DNA of 64,000 bases, taken from positions 1,612,001 to 1,676,000 of the forward strand of contig OX596336.1 of NCBI GenBank assembly GCA_951394405.1, written 5' to 3'. A program made the position numbers and the translations under genes. Of the stretch, positions 1-11,391 are shown in pieces. Each line of letters starts with the position of its first letter. Within the stretch, counting starts at the first letter, position 1. This DNA is from Coprinellus micaceus. Its lineage: Eukaryota > Basidiomycota > Agaricomycetes > Agaricales > Psathyrellaceae. The notes beneath the pieces are model-generated. The model had not been told where the DNA came from and did no database searches. It saw nothing but the letters and a program-made list of their open reading frames with translations.

Positions 1-1
1 T

Positions 2-1139
2 GCCGACTATCAGGTTGGAAGAACCACAGGGCTTCTGTTCCTCAGGCGAGCCGTGTCATGCGCTGCGAAGACCTTATCTGACTCAAGGCATGTGCCCTGG
101 CTGATAGTCTCAAGTACCATCGTCTTCACCCAGAGTACGTCCACCAGCGAATCGAAAAGCTCGGGCGTTCGTACAACCTACGAATATTGCTTATTCTTTG
201 CGACGTAGTGAGTTCTTTTCGAGTAAATAGACAAGGCGGACTTGTTCACTGAACCTCGGTGAAATGGTTATAGACTGAGCACAAAGATACGATCCGCGAG
301 CTCACGAAGACATGCTTGGTGAATAGCATCACCATCATCGTTGCATGGTCGTACGTCCGATTCTCGAATTACCCCTGCTCGATCTATATTGAACCAAAGC
401 TCCTTGAATGGACAGAAACGAGGAGGCCGGCCACTACATCTCATATTTCAAACAGTTCGAGCACAAGTCACCAGACCTCATCAAAGAGCGCACGGAGAAG
501 GACTATCACTCAGTCCTCCGCACTGCGCTTACATCCATAAGCAAGGTCAACAAAACAGACGTTGAAACGCTTCGATCTTCCTTCGGCGTGAGTACTCTCC
601 CACTGTACGCGTCCGACTTGGGCCGTGACCTTTCCAATCCCGACTCGTAGAGTTTCGCCAAGATCTCCCAAGCAAGTACCGACCAACTCCAAGACCTTCC
701 AGGGTTCGGCCAAGTGAAAGTCAAAAATGTCAAGAACGCGTTTGAAAAGCCGTTCCGAAACAATGAAACCGCAACCCTATCAAAGACGTCCTCGGCGTCC
801 CAACCGCAAAGGTCAGCAGCTCCAGGACCTTCAAATGCAATCGCGAGCGGCAGCGGCGGAACAAGTAAAGACCCACCTTTAGCCACAGCGCCCACCGCTG
901 GTACGAGCGCTAGAACCGGGACAGCAGGGGAAGACCCGGCGTTCGAACCTCCGCGCCCAACACGACCGCCCCGGCCGCCCAGTCCTGAGTGGGACATTGA
1001 AAAGGATTTGGATAATGAAGACATTGATATCGATACACCTCCTCGACCACCTTCTCCCCCACGACCTGAGGATCTTCATAGGGCAGACGAGGATAATCTA
1101 CCTGAGGGGCAGTTTGATATCGACCTCGACTTAAATTGA
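2..1139 (+). CDS. RAD10: DNA excision repair protein ERCC1/Rad10/Swi10 (5' partial)
   Basis: This is the non-catalytic partner of the XPF/Rad1 endonuclease, which cuts 5' of DNA lesions in nucleotide excision repair and acts in the nucleus. The gene enters from the left edge, so its 5' exons are missing. Exons read at 2-45, 108-207, 280-350, 416-587 and 651-1139. They give the central nuclease-like fold ([13 protein letters not shown], then [20 protein letters not shown] and IIVAWSNEEAGHY), followed by the tandem helix-hairpin-helix ([16 protein letters not shown] and [20 protein letters not shown]), as in human ERCC1. A disordered Pro/Asp-rich tail of about 140 residues follows, ending in an acidic stretch. 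The first intron (46-107) begins with GC instead of GT; the frame across it matches the family only with that splice. Family assignment is firm; the tail has no recognised role. Confidence 0.93.
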
Positions 1140-1239
1140 CGGGGCTGGCCCTGAGGTCTGGCAAATGCTGCCAACAACTTGCATAGTTGCTCACCTGCCT
1201 TTCGCGGTTGTTCTAACAGAATGGTGATCACAAAGTATG

Positions 1240-3111
1240 TTACAGGATGGTCGTTACTAGTTCATGGCTGTTGAAGCCATTGTCAAAACCGTCCCCATAT
1301 AAATCCACCTCGTTGGGGCTCTCGTACTCAAGCTGCTTCTCTGCTTCCTTATCGATGCTCCGGTATCGAACCTGCAAACTGCACCCCTCCATGTCGACAC
1401 CCGCCTCTCGCAAAGCTTGTCGAATGTTGAGGGTCTCGCTAAAGTCGAATCGCGCTTGAACATATTTGATGCGCGCGACCTCACGGCGAGAATTGGTTGG
1501 GATGTTCCGCCTCGAGGTTATGAGCTTCACCAACGCTCCTTCAGTGAATTCTTGGCCTGCGAGGTGGAAGGAGAGCCGCTCAAGCCTCGGACAGTAGCAT
1601 TGCCCCGCGACCTGTCCTTCCACGTCGAACTTCGGGGTGAAGTCAGCGAGAGTGGCGTCGTCAAACCTCGCTGTAATGCCATCGCCCGTCATACGGTCCA
1701 AGCCCCCTCCCATTCCCATGTAATCCGCTGAGAGGCGAAGGTTTGTCACCATTGGAACAGACTCGAGACATGCGAGAACGGCGTCTTGTGACAGGGAAGA
1801 GTAGTTGAAGGTAACGTCTTGAAGCTGATGTCCAAACGTTTGGATGCATTGTACCAAACCGCTGTCCTCCGGTGAGAGGTTGTTGCACCGCTTGGCGTAT
1901 ACGAGAAGGGTGTGGAGGGACGGAAGGATAAGTGCCGACGCAAACGTCGTCGGGATCACCGTGGACCGAATTCCCAACGACTGGAGGTGTGGAAGGGAGA
2001 CTGGTTGTTGGAACGTGAATGGCTGGACAGGTGGCTGAGGGTATGCCACGGTAGCAATGACCGGTTCATTCGGGTTCTCTCGCAACGACAAGGTGCAGTG
2101 GATGAGGTTGGGGCACTTCGCCAGGGTCAAAATAGCGTGTGTGAATGTCATCCGACCACTATTCCCGCCCCTCTGGTCCCCAAGGAAGAGTTCGGTCAAT
2201 CCCTCCCAGCGCACGGGGATCACTGAGGCGAAGTGCTCCCCCAAAGGCGTGCCCCACTTCACCATTCGCAGGCCCGGGGTTCCAAACAAGGTAAGACTGC
2301 GAAACCTAGGCGCACCGTCGGGTGTGTGGGAACTGTAGTGGGGTATGGAGCATGCGTTTTGGATGCTGCGAAGCAAAGGAGTGCGGTCCGCTCCTACCTG
2401 GAGGAATTGGAGGAGAGGAGACTCTAATGTGTAGATGAAGAGGTCTAGGCTGATATGTTCCCAGCGATGAGATGTTTTACAGATGGCGGCGATTGCGCGT
2501 TGCCTTGCCTGCTCGTCGATTGGGGCTAGCTCACTGTCGGAGCCTGGGGGGAGAGGGTAGGGATCCGAAGCCATCACGGATAGCTTCAGAGGGCAGCTAG
2601 CTGAGCGCTCCAAGCACATCTGCAATGTCTGCTCCTCTCTGCGCAGCTTCGCGTTCCAAGCCCCAGAGAGCTTGTGCCAAAGATTTTTGGAACCTGAACG
2701 ACGGGGATGAGGAGAGACGTGGTAGGGGTGGACAGGAAATTTGAACCGGACGAGGCTCCAGAGGAGGGGCGTTTCCAGTGCGACTGCGCGCCAGCGTCGA
2801 CAGACATGGGTGAGGAGAACAGCTGGATGGTGTTGGCCCTGGTAGGTTGAGCGCCGGCCACACAGCTCCAGGTAAGACAGGAAAATAGATGAGAGTATGT
2901 CGGTTGGTAGTCTTCGAGTTGGGGAGACCAGGGCATTGTGGTCCCCAATAAACTTCGTGTGTAGGTCCCTTTCAGCTGTAAGGGCCTGTATTCGTTCATC
3001 CAAGTCCTTCACAGTGGCTGTCCGCGAGGCGACCAGATCCTTGATAGTGGCCGCTTCATCTTCAGATGGAACGAAGTTTGTGTTGAGAACATTGGAAAAA
3101 GGTGAGTTCAT
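1240..3111 (-). CDS. F-box-like domain protein with leucine-rich C-terminal region
   Basis: An intronless reading frame of 623 residues. I start at the ATG at 3111 because the reading frame upstream of it opens only with a GTG. The N-terminus has a short heptad-like helix (about residues 20-55), then an F-box-like motif at about 70-125 (RRLPTDILSSIFLSYLEL, then HVCRRWRAVALETPLLWSLV). Agaricomycetes carry dozens of such F-box proteins, which are expected to dock substrates to SCF ubiquitin ligases through Skp1. The remainder is rich in leucine with LRR-like spacing but has no catalytic motif. It is unrelated in architecture to the two-exon F-box family at 52-62 kb, whose F-box lies alone in exon 1. 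Substrate unknown. Confidence 0.8.
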   Translation of the reverse strand: MNSPFSNVLNTNFVPSEDEAATIKDLVASRTATVKDLDERIQALTAERDLHTKFIGDHNALVSPTRRLPTDILSSIFLSYLELCGRRSTYQGQHHPAVLLTHVCRRWRAVALETPLLWSLVRFKFPVHPYHVSPHPRRSGSKNLWHKLSGAWNAKLRREEQTLQMCLERSASCPLKLSVMASDPYPLPPGSDSELAPIDEQARQRAIAAICKTSHRWEHISLDLFIYTLESPLLQFLQVGADRTPLLRSIQNACSIPHYSSHTPDGAPRFRSLTLFGTPGLRMVKWGTPLGEHFASVIPVRWEGLTELFLGDQRGGNSGRMTFTHAILTLAKCPNLIHCTLSLRENPNEPVIATVAYPQPPVQPFTFQQPVSLPHLQSLGIRSTVIPTTFASALILPSLHTLLVYAKRCNNLSPEDSGLVQCIQTFGHQLQDVTFNYSSLSQDAVLACLESVPMVTNLRLSADYMGMGGGLDRMTGDGITARFDDATLADFTPKFDVEGQVAGQCYCPRLERLSFHLAGQEFTEGALVKLITSRRNIPTNSRREVARIKYVQARFDFSETLNIRQALREAGVDMEGCSLQVRYRSIDKEAEKQLEYESPNEVDLYGDGFDNGFNSHELVTTIL

Positions 3112-4047
3112 GGTGGTCGGGATGAAGGTGTGGGGCGCCACTTTTGAGTCTAAATCGCCTCGTCATCAGGACGTCGGTGCCGGGTCTAGACCGCACGTGC
3201 TCGCAGAACTTAGGCGCCCAGTAGACCCTGCACTCAAGCTGACCCGGCTATGCGATATGACCGACTTCCGTAGCCTTGAGGTGAGATATTTGTTCGTGGC
3301 GCTGCAGACTGGCAATAGGGGCTTTGTGGGCGCTTGTCGCGACGCGTCATATCAATCACGGGATCATCTCCGAAACAAACGGAGACAAACATCGGAACCG
3401 GCGAATGTTGACAACGGCTCTTTGCTCGTCGCCGTCATCATCTCTGGGTCGTTCCTCTCGTCTCTCGTCTTTCTCGGCCGTTCTCTGTGACGCTGCTCTC
3501 TGGAAGGAGGGCTCTCCGCGTCGCGCGTTGGAAAATGGGGCTCTAGTTGGGGCAAACTTGACCGATAACCGCTCCGGGTGCGTCGCCGCCATCCATCAAA
3601 GCGTTTGACTTGGTAGATTGACTCTCGACATGATAGCTGCACCTCTCGGTCAAAGCTTGCGAGAAACATCTACATCGCCAGCTCCATACAACAAGCGGTG
3701 TGCTCACAATAACTATGCCGGTCCTGCTGGTCGTCAAGCGGTTCAGCGTTGGATTGGGTCCATGCCCTTGGCCTCCTCAACGCATACTTACAATAGAGCG
3801 AGGGGCCAAAGCGTACATTTCATCGTCTAGATTACGTACCTATATACGACCCGGGGGTAATAAAATATGGAGAAAAGGAGGACCTGAATCAAAGCACCCA
3901 GCATATGTGCGGCACCTCCGAAAAACGGGGTCACGTGATGTTCTGCGATTCATGGTCCGCGCTTTGGACGCGTCGATTGGCGGTTTGCTGGCTTTGCTTT
4001 CTTCCTTCCCCCATCGCGTCCCGACCAGTCGCGCTTTGACGACGACA
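3112..4047. other. Divergent intergenic region between F-box gene and NSE6-like gene
   Basis: About 936 bp shared upstream of two divergently transcribed genes. I see no supported coding exon. It holds an ACGCGT box at 3342-3347, a second at 3968-3973 followed two bases later by an inverted CCAAT box (ATTGG, 3976-3980), and CACGTG palindromes at 3194-3199 and 3932-3937. A pyrimidine-rich tract precedes the start codon at 4048. Confidence 0.6.
3932..3980 (+). promoter_or_regulatory. Candidate promoter elements: CACGTG box, ACGCGT (MCB) box, inverted CCAAT
   Basis: Three known fungal element types lie within 50 bp, 68-116 bp upstream of the NSE6-like ATG: GTCACGTGAT around 3932-3937 (bHLH type), ACGCGT at 3968-3973 (the MBF site used for G1/S genes) and ATTGG at 3976-3980 (Hap complex). 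The sequences are seen directly; function is inferred. A six-base palindrome is expected by chance several times per 64 kb, so only the clustering and position argue for function. Confidence 0.35.
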
Positions 4048-7000
4048 ATGGTTAAAAACACCAAGAAAGCCGCCACCAAGGGCGAACAGTCCATCTTGAA
4101 CTTCTTTCCCCGTGCCCCGGCCTCCCTCGAAGCTTCTGACAGCGCGTCGAGAGTAACGCGCTCTAGGGCCTCAACGGCGACGAGCTCACAAACACAGGCG
4201 GCGTCCAGCCCCAGAAAACCCTTGGTCGCTGCTCTTCAGAGTAGCAGTGCGTCCAATTGTCGGGCTGACAGCTCGGTCCCACTTGGTTCGGGTCCACGGA
4301 AGCCTATGGAGTCTCACCACCACAAGGCGACTCAGATCCAAACCCGTTCGGTTTCCATGAAGAGGCCTCACTCTCCAGATGTCGCGAGGTCGTCGAACAG
4401 CGCATCCAGATCCGCTGAAAACAAGCCGTCCGTGGTAAGTACCCGATTTGGCATGGCCAATCTCCCCCCTTATCTGTATGTACTGACTGAAACACTGTAG
4501 CCGAGGCGAGATACGCCTCGGAAGAAGGCCCGCGTTTCGTCTCCTGGAGATACCTCTCAAGTATCAACGCCTAGCGTCATCCCAAGCAGCCAGTCCGATG
4601 AATCTGAGTTGTCGAGGCTGTCAACCCCTGTCACCAGCGCTTCGCAGGTATTCGTGAAGGAAACAGTCAAGCAGTGGCGGAAGCAGGCTCTGCCGCCCAC
4701 ACCGGAGCCCGGAGACAACTCCGAGCCCATGGACGTCGACGAGGAGCGAACTCTATGGTCACCATCTAGACCGAACACGCCAGGAGATGTTCAAGAGGCT
4801 GTGTCTGCCTCGAGCCATATCTTGACCCCGCCCTACACCGACAAGTCATCAGATGCGGACGACATGCCTGCCGTCCCGCCCACTCCAGTCGCCCTGGACT
4901 CGGACACCAAGACTGCCCAGTTGATTGCACAAATCCGAGCGCAGGCAGCCGCTGACGCCGCTGTTCGATCGAGCCCGGAGCTTGATCCTAACGTGGTACC
5001 AGAGCTGAGCGACAGCGACGACGACGACGACGAACTAGCCAAGCCTCTTTTCGCAGTTTTAGCGAAGACCACCTCGTAAGTGTTTGCGCACACTCCCAGT
5101 CTATGTATCTGACTTCCAACCAGTACCGCTTCTGCCAGCGCAAGCACATCGACCGCGCCCCAACCCCAACTGCGGCGCTCGACGCGTCAACGCACTTCTC
5201 TGGGCGCATCTTCTACGGGTTCGCCGGTGTCCCGTCGTTCGCGTCAATCTCTCTCGCATGAGCTGGACTCGTCAGAGGACGAATCCCCGCGCCCAAGGCA
5301 GCCTTTGCCTAGGGCTCGCGCTCGTCCTAACCCCATCGCGGCCTTGTTGAAGGACAAGCAGAAAGAAGAGCGTGTCGGCGGTGGCTCCGCGGCCCTCTTT
5401 GCCGCGGAATTGTCACTGAAGGGCAAGGGACTGATGATCGAGGAGATGTCGCTCGAGGATGATGACCTCGACTACGATAATCTCAAGAATTGCGAACGCG
5501 CCCCTTCATCCTTCTCGTTCGCCTCCGACTATAACCCTAGCGACGACGTCTTCCTCGACGATGAGGATAGGAAGAAGTTGTTTGGTCTTGATAAGGAAGA
5601 AGACGGAGACCAAATAAATGCCATCTTGAAAGACGATCAGGAAGCACGGATCGAGGAGGCTAAGAAAGCTGATAGGCTCAGAGAGGGCGTTCCTCTCTGG
5701 ACGGCCGAGGTTGATACCATGGCGGTCGACGACCATGCCTTCATTCCCATCTTTGCTTCGGCTGGCAACAGCCCGACCCTGCAAATGCTTAGCCAAGCTG
5801 TGCAGACCCGAGGTAAGCTGGTTCCGAACCCATTTACGCCAGCATTCTGACCAATTTGTAGACTTCGTACAAGCGACGACGATCTTGAAGTCTGGTGCCT
5901 TCACCAACTTGTCTTCAGTCAATCACCCTGAGGTCATGAACGACCTCTGCGTTCTTGGTAAGCTTTTATTATGGTCTCGTCTCCATTGATTGCTGAAGGC
6001 TCCAATACAGCAACATCTAGCAGCCTTTACGATGCTCCGATCTCGGGTGCAGCGTACAACGCTGCTCTCAAGCTGTTGAGCCCATCGTCCCCCAAGCCCG
6101 GTTCCTGCAAAATTTCTCCCTCGTTCGTCATCCGGGTGCTTTTGGAATTGGGAGCATCCCCTGGTTATCTGGAGTCTCTTAGCCTGCGTCCCGTGGGCGA
6201 GGTCCACGCCCTTGAAGTGGACTCGACCATGCGAGAGGCCGTTCTCTATCGGACTGTTGCTCTGGTTGCCCGAGCCGCTGCGTCGAAGCGCATTGTTCCG
6301 GATGAGATTCCAAGTCTCGTTCTAGCCTTGTCGTTGGTGGCGATGGATCCCTCGACGAGCCAGGATCTACGTCGGGATATCATGGTTGCGATGAACGACA
6401 TATGCCGCTCGATCCCGCTTTTCAATGACTCGGACAGGGACGCGGTGAGTAATTTCTGAGATTCGATCCTAACCTTGTACTGAAGGTGCCCTTCTAATCG
6501 CAGGAGAGTGTCGTTGCATCAGGCTTGGTCGCTCTTTCAGAAACATACCAGCCTGTCAACAAGGCGAAGCTTCTATCCCTCTTCAGTGGTGGCACCGGAG
6601 CCACGATGCGCATCGCCCGTTTCGTTGCCTACAGTATCCTCATCGAGAATCCGGCGGAATCTATCACAGGGGGGGTAGGTGAACCAATATTTCAAGTTGG
6701 TATTTACTGACTCGCATTCTAGAAGACGTACTCCGACCCCGCGCCCTTGCCACCTCTCCTCAACCGTCTCATCCAGCCCGTCAAAACCAATGGCGACGCC
6801 GCACCCTCTGAGGGTAGCGTCTTCGTTATCAACGACGCCACGGACTACACCATGATGAAGTTCTACCTCTACATCCTTGGCGTTGCGACCACGAACATCA
6901 AGTCGTATGTCGAGCTCCAGATGGATCAGACGAGGAAGCGGTCTGCCATGACGAGCGAGATGAAGGCCGCCACACCGGAGGTTGAGAAGGACTTGGACCT

Positions 7001-7275
7001 GTTGGAGACCTTGCTCGAAGAGCTCCATGCTAGCATCAGTCAGTGGTTATTTGATGGTGCTTGAGTAGACCGTGCTGACCCTCTAACGTTTAGACGACCT
7101 CCGCGCTGCCCACTTGGATCGTTCTCGGGCCAAGGCTGTCGTGAAGCAATTGCAGATGCGGATTCACTACCAACATATTGCTCTCGAGCGGACGTATAGG
7201 CTTAACGCGCCCAAGTCGATCATGCAGCAATTCTTGTCGAAGGGTAAAGCCGAGAAGGCTTCCAAGCCCGCCTGA
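4048..7275 (+). CDS. Candidate SMC5/6 loader subunit, NSE6/SLF2-like (CANIN-type) protein
   Basis: Spliced model of 949 residues in eight exons: 4048-4434, 4501-5075, 5124-5812, 5862-5957, 6011-6444, 6504-6674, 6723-7038 and 7094-7275. Residues 1-430 are disordered, Ser/Pro-rich and basic, opening with EQSILNFF at about residue 14; this resembles a PCNA-binding PIP box, although its first position is E where Q is usual. An acidic run (DSDDDDDE) and a KDKQKEERVGGG segment follow. The C-terminal half is helical and HEAT-like, starting near SDYNPSDDVFLDDEDRKKLF. This order, a disordered tail, a short conserved segment and a helical C-terminus, is that of fungal Nse6 and animal SLF2, which recruit the SMC5/6 complex to damaged DNA. 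The assignment rests on architecture and remembered family traits, not on an alignment. It could be another replication or repair scaffold. Confidence 0.5.
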
Positions 7276-8782
7276 GTTTCCTCTCGATTCTTCGTCCCCT
7301 TTTCCTGCTTGCTGTACATTCGGTGTTTAGCCTCTAGAAGAACCTTTGCCACTTGACTCTTGACTCCCTACACTAATGTTAGATCGCCCTAATTGGCGAC
7401 ACCACATTCTATTCTACACGCCTCTATCGTTATCATTCATTTCGACACCTTCGCCGTCGCCTCGCCTCCTTACACTATTCTCCGACTATTCTTATCGCTA
7501 TTGTTGGCTCCCGGAGCCTCTTGACATTGTAGCATGCACATTATTTGCCTTCTGCCTCTTCGATTCGAGTACATACAGTCTGACACACATCGTTGCATCG
7601 GACTTTGCGCATTGAACCCGTTCCGCAGTACATATTCTTCTTGGTTGCTCCTTGATTCGGCCTTCTCTCCGTCCCATGCGTGTCGGACCATGCCTTTTTT
7701 CTTTCTCTTTTTCCCCTCCCGCCTCCTGCGTACCCGCCCCCACCATTCACACTCTTAGAATGACGTTTACTCCATGATTATTTGTTCCCTGTACATATCA
7801 TTATTCGATTTTTTTCACCTCCCATTAGAGCAACTTTTATTGTTGTCCTTCGTAATGATTCCCCTCACCCTCGTCGTGGGTGGCGTGCATTCCGGTAAGA
7901 CCTTTCACGCCCCGTGTGTACGCTGCAGCACTCACATTCCGACGTTGACGCCGTAGTGGACTCAGGGGCGTGAGCACGCGAATGGAAGGTAGTTGCCCAA
8001 ATTCGGAAGGATGGTCACATGATTGTGCCTGTGTCTTCCTCTTGTCGCGTTCGTTTCTCATAACTGTGTTCAAAGGGAATGGTTCATTTCTTCTTGACTT
8101 CTACCCTCTTCTTCCCCCTGACACTAAGGTGAGGGTCGGCTTGACGAAAGGGCACTCCGTCTGTTGCTAAGACTAGTACAGAAGCGATTCATTTCTTCGT
8201 CCTCCCCCGCTCCCCCAACGTGCCCTCCTTCTCCGCCATCGCAACTCAACGCTTCGACCCAAGTTCACGCTGGGTCTCCTCCTTTGAGTCGGGGCGCTGG
8301 CCAATTGGGCCCACCTTCACACCTTTGGAAATTCAAGTCACAAACCCTCCCTCACGGAGCATGCGCTTCCAGCCCAATTCCAGCCCCCAACTTACACGTG
8401 CACCACCAATTATTATCGCCCTGCAGAGATGAATCTGGAAAACATATATAACCCGCCGCTGGGGTCCAGGTTCGAGGTGCCTCAGCCACCGAAGCGTTCT
8501 TCCGGCGTATCTCAAGCTTCGGCCCCTGAGTCATCCATCCATCTGAAGTACCCCCTCCAAACCCCCGTGCAACCTGCACGGTCTAACTTGTTTAGGGTGT
8601 CCGCTTCGTCCGTTATCGCTACCTCCCCCGGCTCAGGAGGGAATAAACATCAGGTTTTATGGTCGCAGTCCCCTGGGATTGACCAGAGTGTGGCAGCGCG
8701 ATGGCGTCAGTCTTCTACTAGTGGGCATATTAAATAGGGTTACTCACCCAATTGATCGTGGTCTATTTCTATGTAGTTTTAT
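7276..8782. other. Gene-poor spacer of 1.5 kb
   Basis: No spliced or unspliced reading frame here looks like protein. From about 7370 to 7860 the + strand is strongly pyrimidine-rich (runs of CTCTT, TTCTC and CCCTCC), typical of a fungal 3' flank or core promoter. A methionine-initiated frame of 102 codons at 8429-8737 is low-complexity and lacks recognisable domains. The left part is probably the 3' UTR of the NSE6-like gene; the right part abuts the F-box relic. Confidence 0.55.
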
Positions 8783-9640
8783 TTAGCGTCTGGATTTCGC
8801 CTGCAGTGAAGCAAAGTGAGCCTTCTCGCTCTTCACGGAGTCGTGGAAACCAAGGCACACCTCCACCAGCTTCTCGCGGCGCTTCTCGATAACTCTTTTG
8901 GCTAGAGGCCACAGTCTGCTTCCCTTTGAAGGATTGCTCCACTCTTGCATGAAAGTTTCAGAGGATACCTCGAAATTGGCATCTGTTCCTGTAGGCGCGT
9001 ACGGTTCTCTCACGAACGCCAGAACATCACAAACGTTGATTTCCCCTCTGGCCAAGGCTAGCACGGCATCGCGACACTGTGGTGTAAATGCGTCGGCGGA
9101 GGGCCAGATAAGGAGAACTTGTAGATTCTCAGGTGAGTGCCGGATGACATCTGTGGCCACCTCAGCGGGGTTGAGCCCTTCGGTTTGCGCACACATCGAC
9201 GCTCAGGTTAACGAGTGACGACCAGAAGCTGGTGCTGCGTGCGCGTAATGTCCAGGTGGGTAAGGTGAGAGAATATGGAGTGGGAGAAGGCGCGGTCCGT
9301 AGCCGCGTCAGGAGAAAGAATGATCTGGGAAAGGGATAGGCGAGCTGGAGAGAGCGACGGCGATCGCAACGCCTTCTGTAGGTGTGGATGCGGCTCTGGA
9401 GGGGCGTCCGCTTGATAGACGTATGACCAAACGGTAAGAGACCGAACCCCGCGACAACTTTCCAGGATTTCTGCTGCTTGTTTGTCGTCGTGGCACAGGG
9501 GATCGACTTTACAAAATAGAGCCTTCACGTGTACCGCAAAAAGGTCTGGTGGCTTAGTTGAAAGTAGAGCCTTCACCGTGCGATGGAAATGATCTCTCCA
9601 AAGGTCTGGAACAACGTCGCGGTATATTACGGGTTCGACC
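8783..9640 (-). pseudogene. Relic of two-exon F-box family gene (exon 2 only, frameshifted)
   Basis: On the minus strand, a splice acceptor at 9641 leads into VEPVIYRDVV, the exact opening of exon 2 in the four family members at 52-62 kb, and similarity continues to the C-terminus (FEVSSETFMQEWSNPSKGS). Three frames are needed: THLDIT near 9250 in one, LVNLSVDV near 9215-9190 in a second, and NPAEVATDV onward in a third, with an in-frame stop at 9208 and roughly a dozen residues missing. No exon 1 with the F-box motif is visible upstream (9641-9890). I read this as a dead copy truncated at its 5' end. A sequencing error would not explain both frameshifts and the missing exon. Confidence 0.8.
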
Positions 9641-9893
9641 CTGTTAATCCGGTTCGAGATCCCATCGTCAGGTTGGAATGGCTTCAGAAACTCGAGATGG
9701 TGGTAGATTGTGAACGTGCACAAAGTCGTTTCAAGACAAGGCTGGCAAGCGTTGACATCAACGGTCAACCCGAATTGTCAATGGTGGCAAAAAGCCCCTG
9801 GCTGCCCTTAATGTGCCTGGTCTCGTCAATACTAGTCATAAACGTGGTACAAGAGGATAATTATACAGTGTACAGCTGAGCGCTAAGCGCCAT

Positions 9894-11391
9894 CTAGCAG
9901 AAGACAAACTCGTAAAGAGTATCTTTCTTCCCGCTCTCTGCTCTGGCAGCCATCGCTGGGTTCCTCCTCCTCCCTTGCCGGGCGCGAGCGGGAGACCGCG
10001 AGGGACTCGACGCGGATCGCATCATGCGCCTCGAGGAAGCGGTGAGCGGGTAGGGACGGTGTAGGGGCCGTAGAGCCTGAGGCGACATGTCGATCTGTGT
10101 AACAGTCCTATCAGGGTCCCCATTGTCCTCAGCGAGGGGCTGTAATGTCAACTCCTCCACCCCTTGCTCGATCTCCATTTCAAGCTCGTTACTCGACTCA
10201 ACGTCCGCATCGGCGTCGACCAGGGACCAGGTCTCGACGTCCGAGTTGGGAGGCTCGTCACCAGGCGAAAGTCCACGATTATAGTCGCCTCCATGAGCGA
10301 TTGAACCGACAGAGCTCTCGGAGATAGCGCTGAGTGCAGGAGAAGGAGGCACAGGCTCAGCCTCTGACTCGAAATCACGGTCAGAGAGGAAGTCAGAATC
10401 GATGTTGCTCTCGGTGTGGGAGTTATAGTCGATGTCGGTGGTGGGCGGGGTGTCGAGGGCGCCTCGCGCATGGTGGTCTGGTCTGGTTACATTGGGGCGT
10501 AGGAGGTAGGTGAGCCTGTCTTCACCAGTGCCCTTACCTGTGAATAGAGTTGTCAGTGACTGCGTTTCCAAGTTGTTGGCGAAGTAAGTATAGTGGACCG
10601 TAGCACTCACTGAAACTGACAACCTCGTGGTACCTGGCAACACAATGGACAACATATCTCGCAAATGCGTCTTCGGGGATCCTCCAAACGAGCTGCAAAG
10701 GAGTCCTAGCGATCTCTACAACGACTCCAGTCTCACCAATGAGTCTTCCCCCGGCCTCTCCACCATGCCTCCCGAACAGGGTAACTCCAGGACCATCTGG
10801 ATTCACCACCGTCCCGCCCTGGCCCAACCAACCCATCATCTCACCCTCGATATCACGAATATGCGCTCCAGCTCTTCCACCTTGTCTCCTCAGTTCCTTC
10901 CTCATCCCCTTCAGGCTAAGAGAGAAGCGCCCAGCATTCGCTGACGAGGGGTTCGTGGGTGGTGGAGCGGTCGCAGCGGGAAGCTTCACCGTTCGAGGCA
11001 GGAAGGAAGGAAGGGGTTCGGGGAAGGTGGGCCTCACTTGAGGAGCTGGGACAGCATAATCGCGCTTCGTGGCGGCTATAATATGTGGATTGCCCACGAA
11101 TTGGGCTGTCGATTCAAGGAAAGGGAGGAAGGAAAATGGAGATGAATTGAAGGGGATGAGGGCAGTATGGCTGCACGGACCATTATCTTTGCGCCGAACC
11201 CATCTTTTCCCTTCATTATGATCTCTCTTCTTGAGTGGGACTGCAGAGCTACGAGCTCGAGGATATTCTCGTTCATGGGGACCACCCTGAAGGTGTGCAA
11301 AGCGGTTCGTGAGCCCAGGATTGCGCAGAATTGCTGGGAATGAGAGCACAGGGGCGCCTTGTTGAGCTGGTGCAGTTGAAACTTCAGCCAT
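9894..11391 (-). CDS. R3H domain protein with R3H-associated N-terminal domain
   Basis: Two exons, 11391-10611 and 10537-9894, encode 474 residues. Around the splice the sequence reads FARYVVHCVARYHEVVSFSK then GTGEDRLTYLLRP, which fits an R3H domain: the helix carrying R...H...YHEVVSFS and a following Arg in the beta strand. R3H domains bind single-stranded nucleic acids. The N-terminal 200 residues (FPAILRNPGLTNRFAHLQGG, TAQFVGNPHIIAATKRDY, GMRKELRRQG) resemble the R3H-associated N-terminal domain found with R3H in fungi. The C-terminal 200 residues are acidic and disordered and end in a basic stretch. Likely an RNA-binding regulator. It lies 268 bp downstream of the chitin synthase stop on the same strand. 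Confidence 0.75.

Noticed and set aside
7857..7956. Frame beginning MIPLTLVVGGVHSGKTF, resembling a Walker A loop
   Set aside because: It stops after about 33 codons with no Walker B or other motif, and no splice continuation looks protein-like.
8429..8737. 102-codon frame in the gene-poor spacer
   Set aside because: Low-complexity Ser/Pro composition, no domain and no partner exon; not enough to call a gene.
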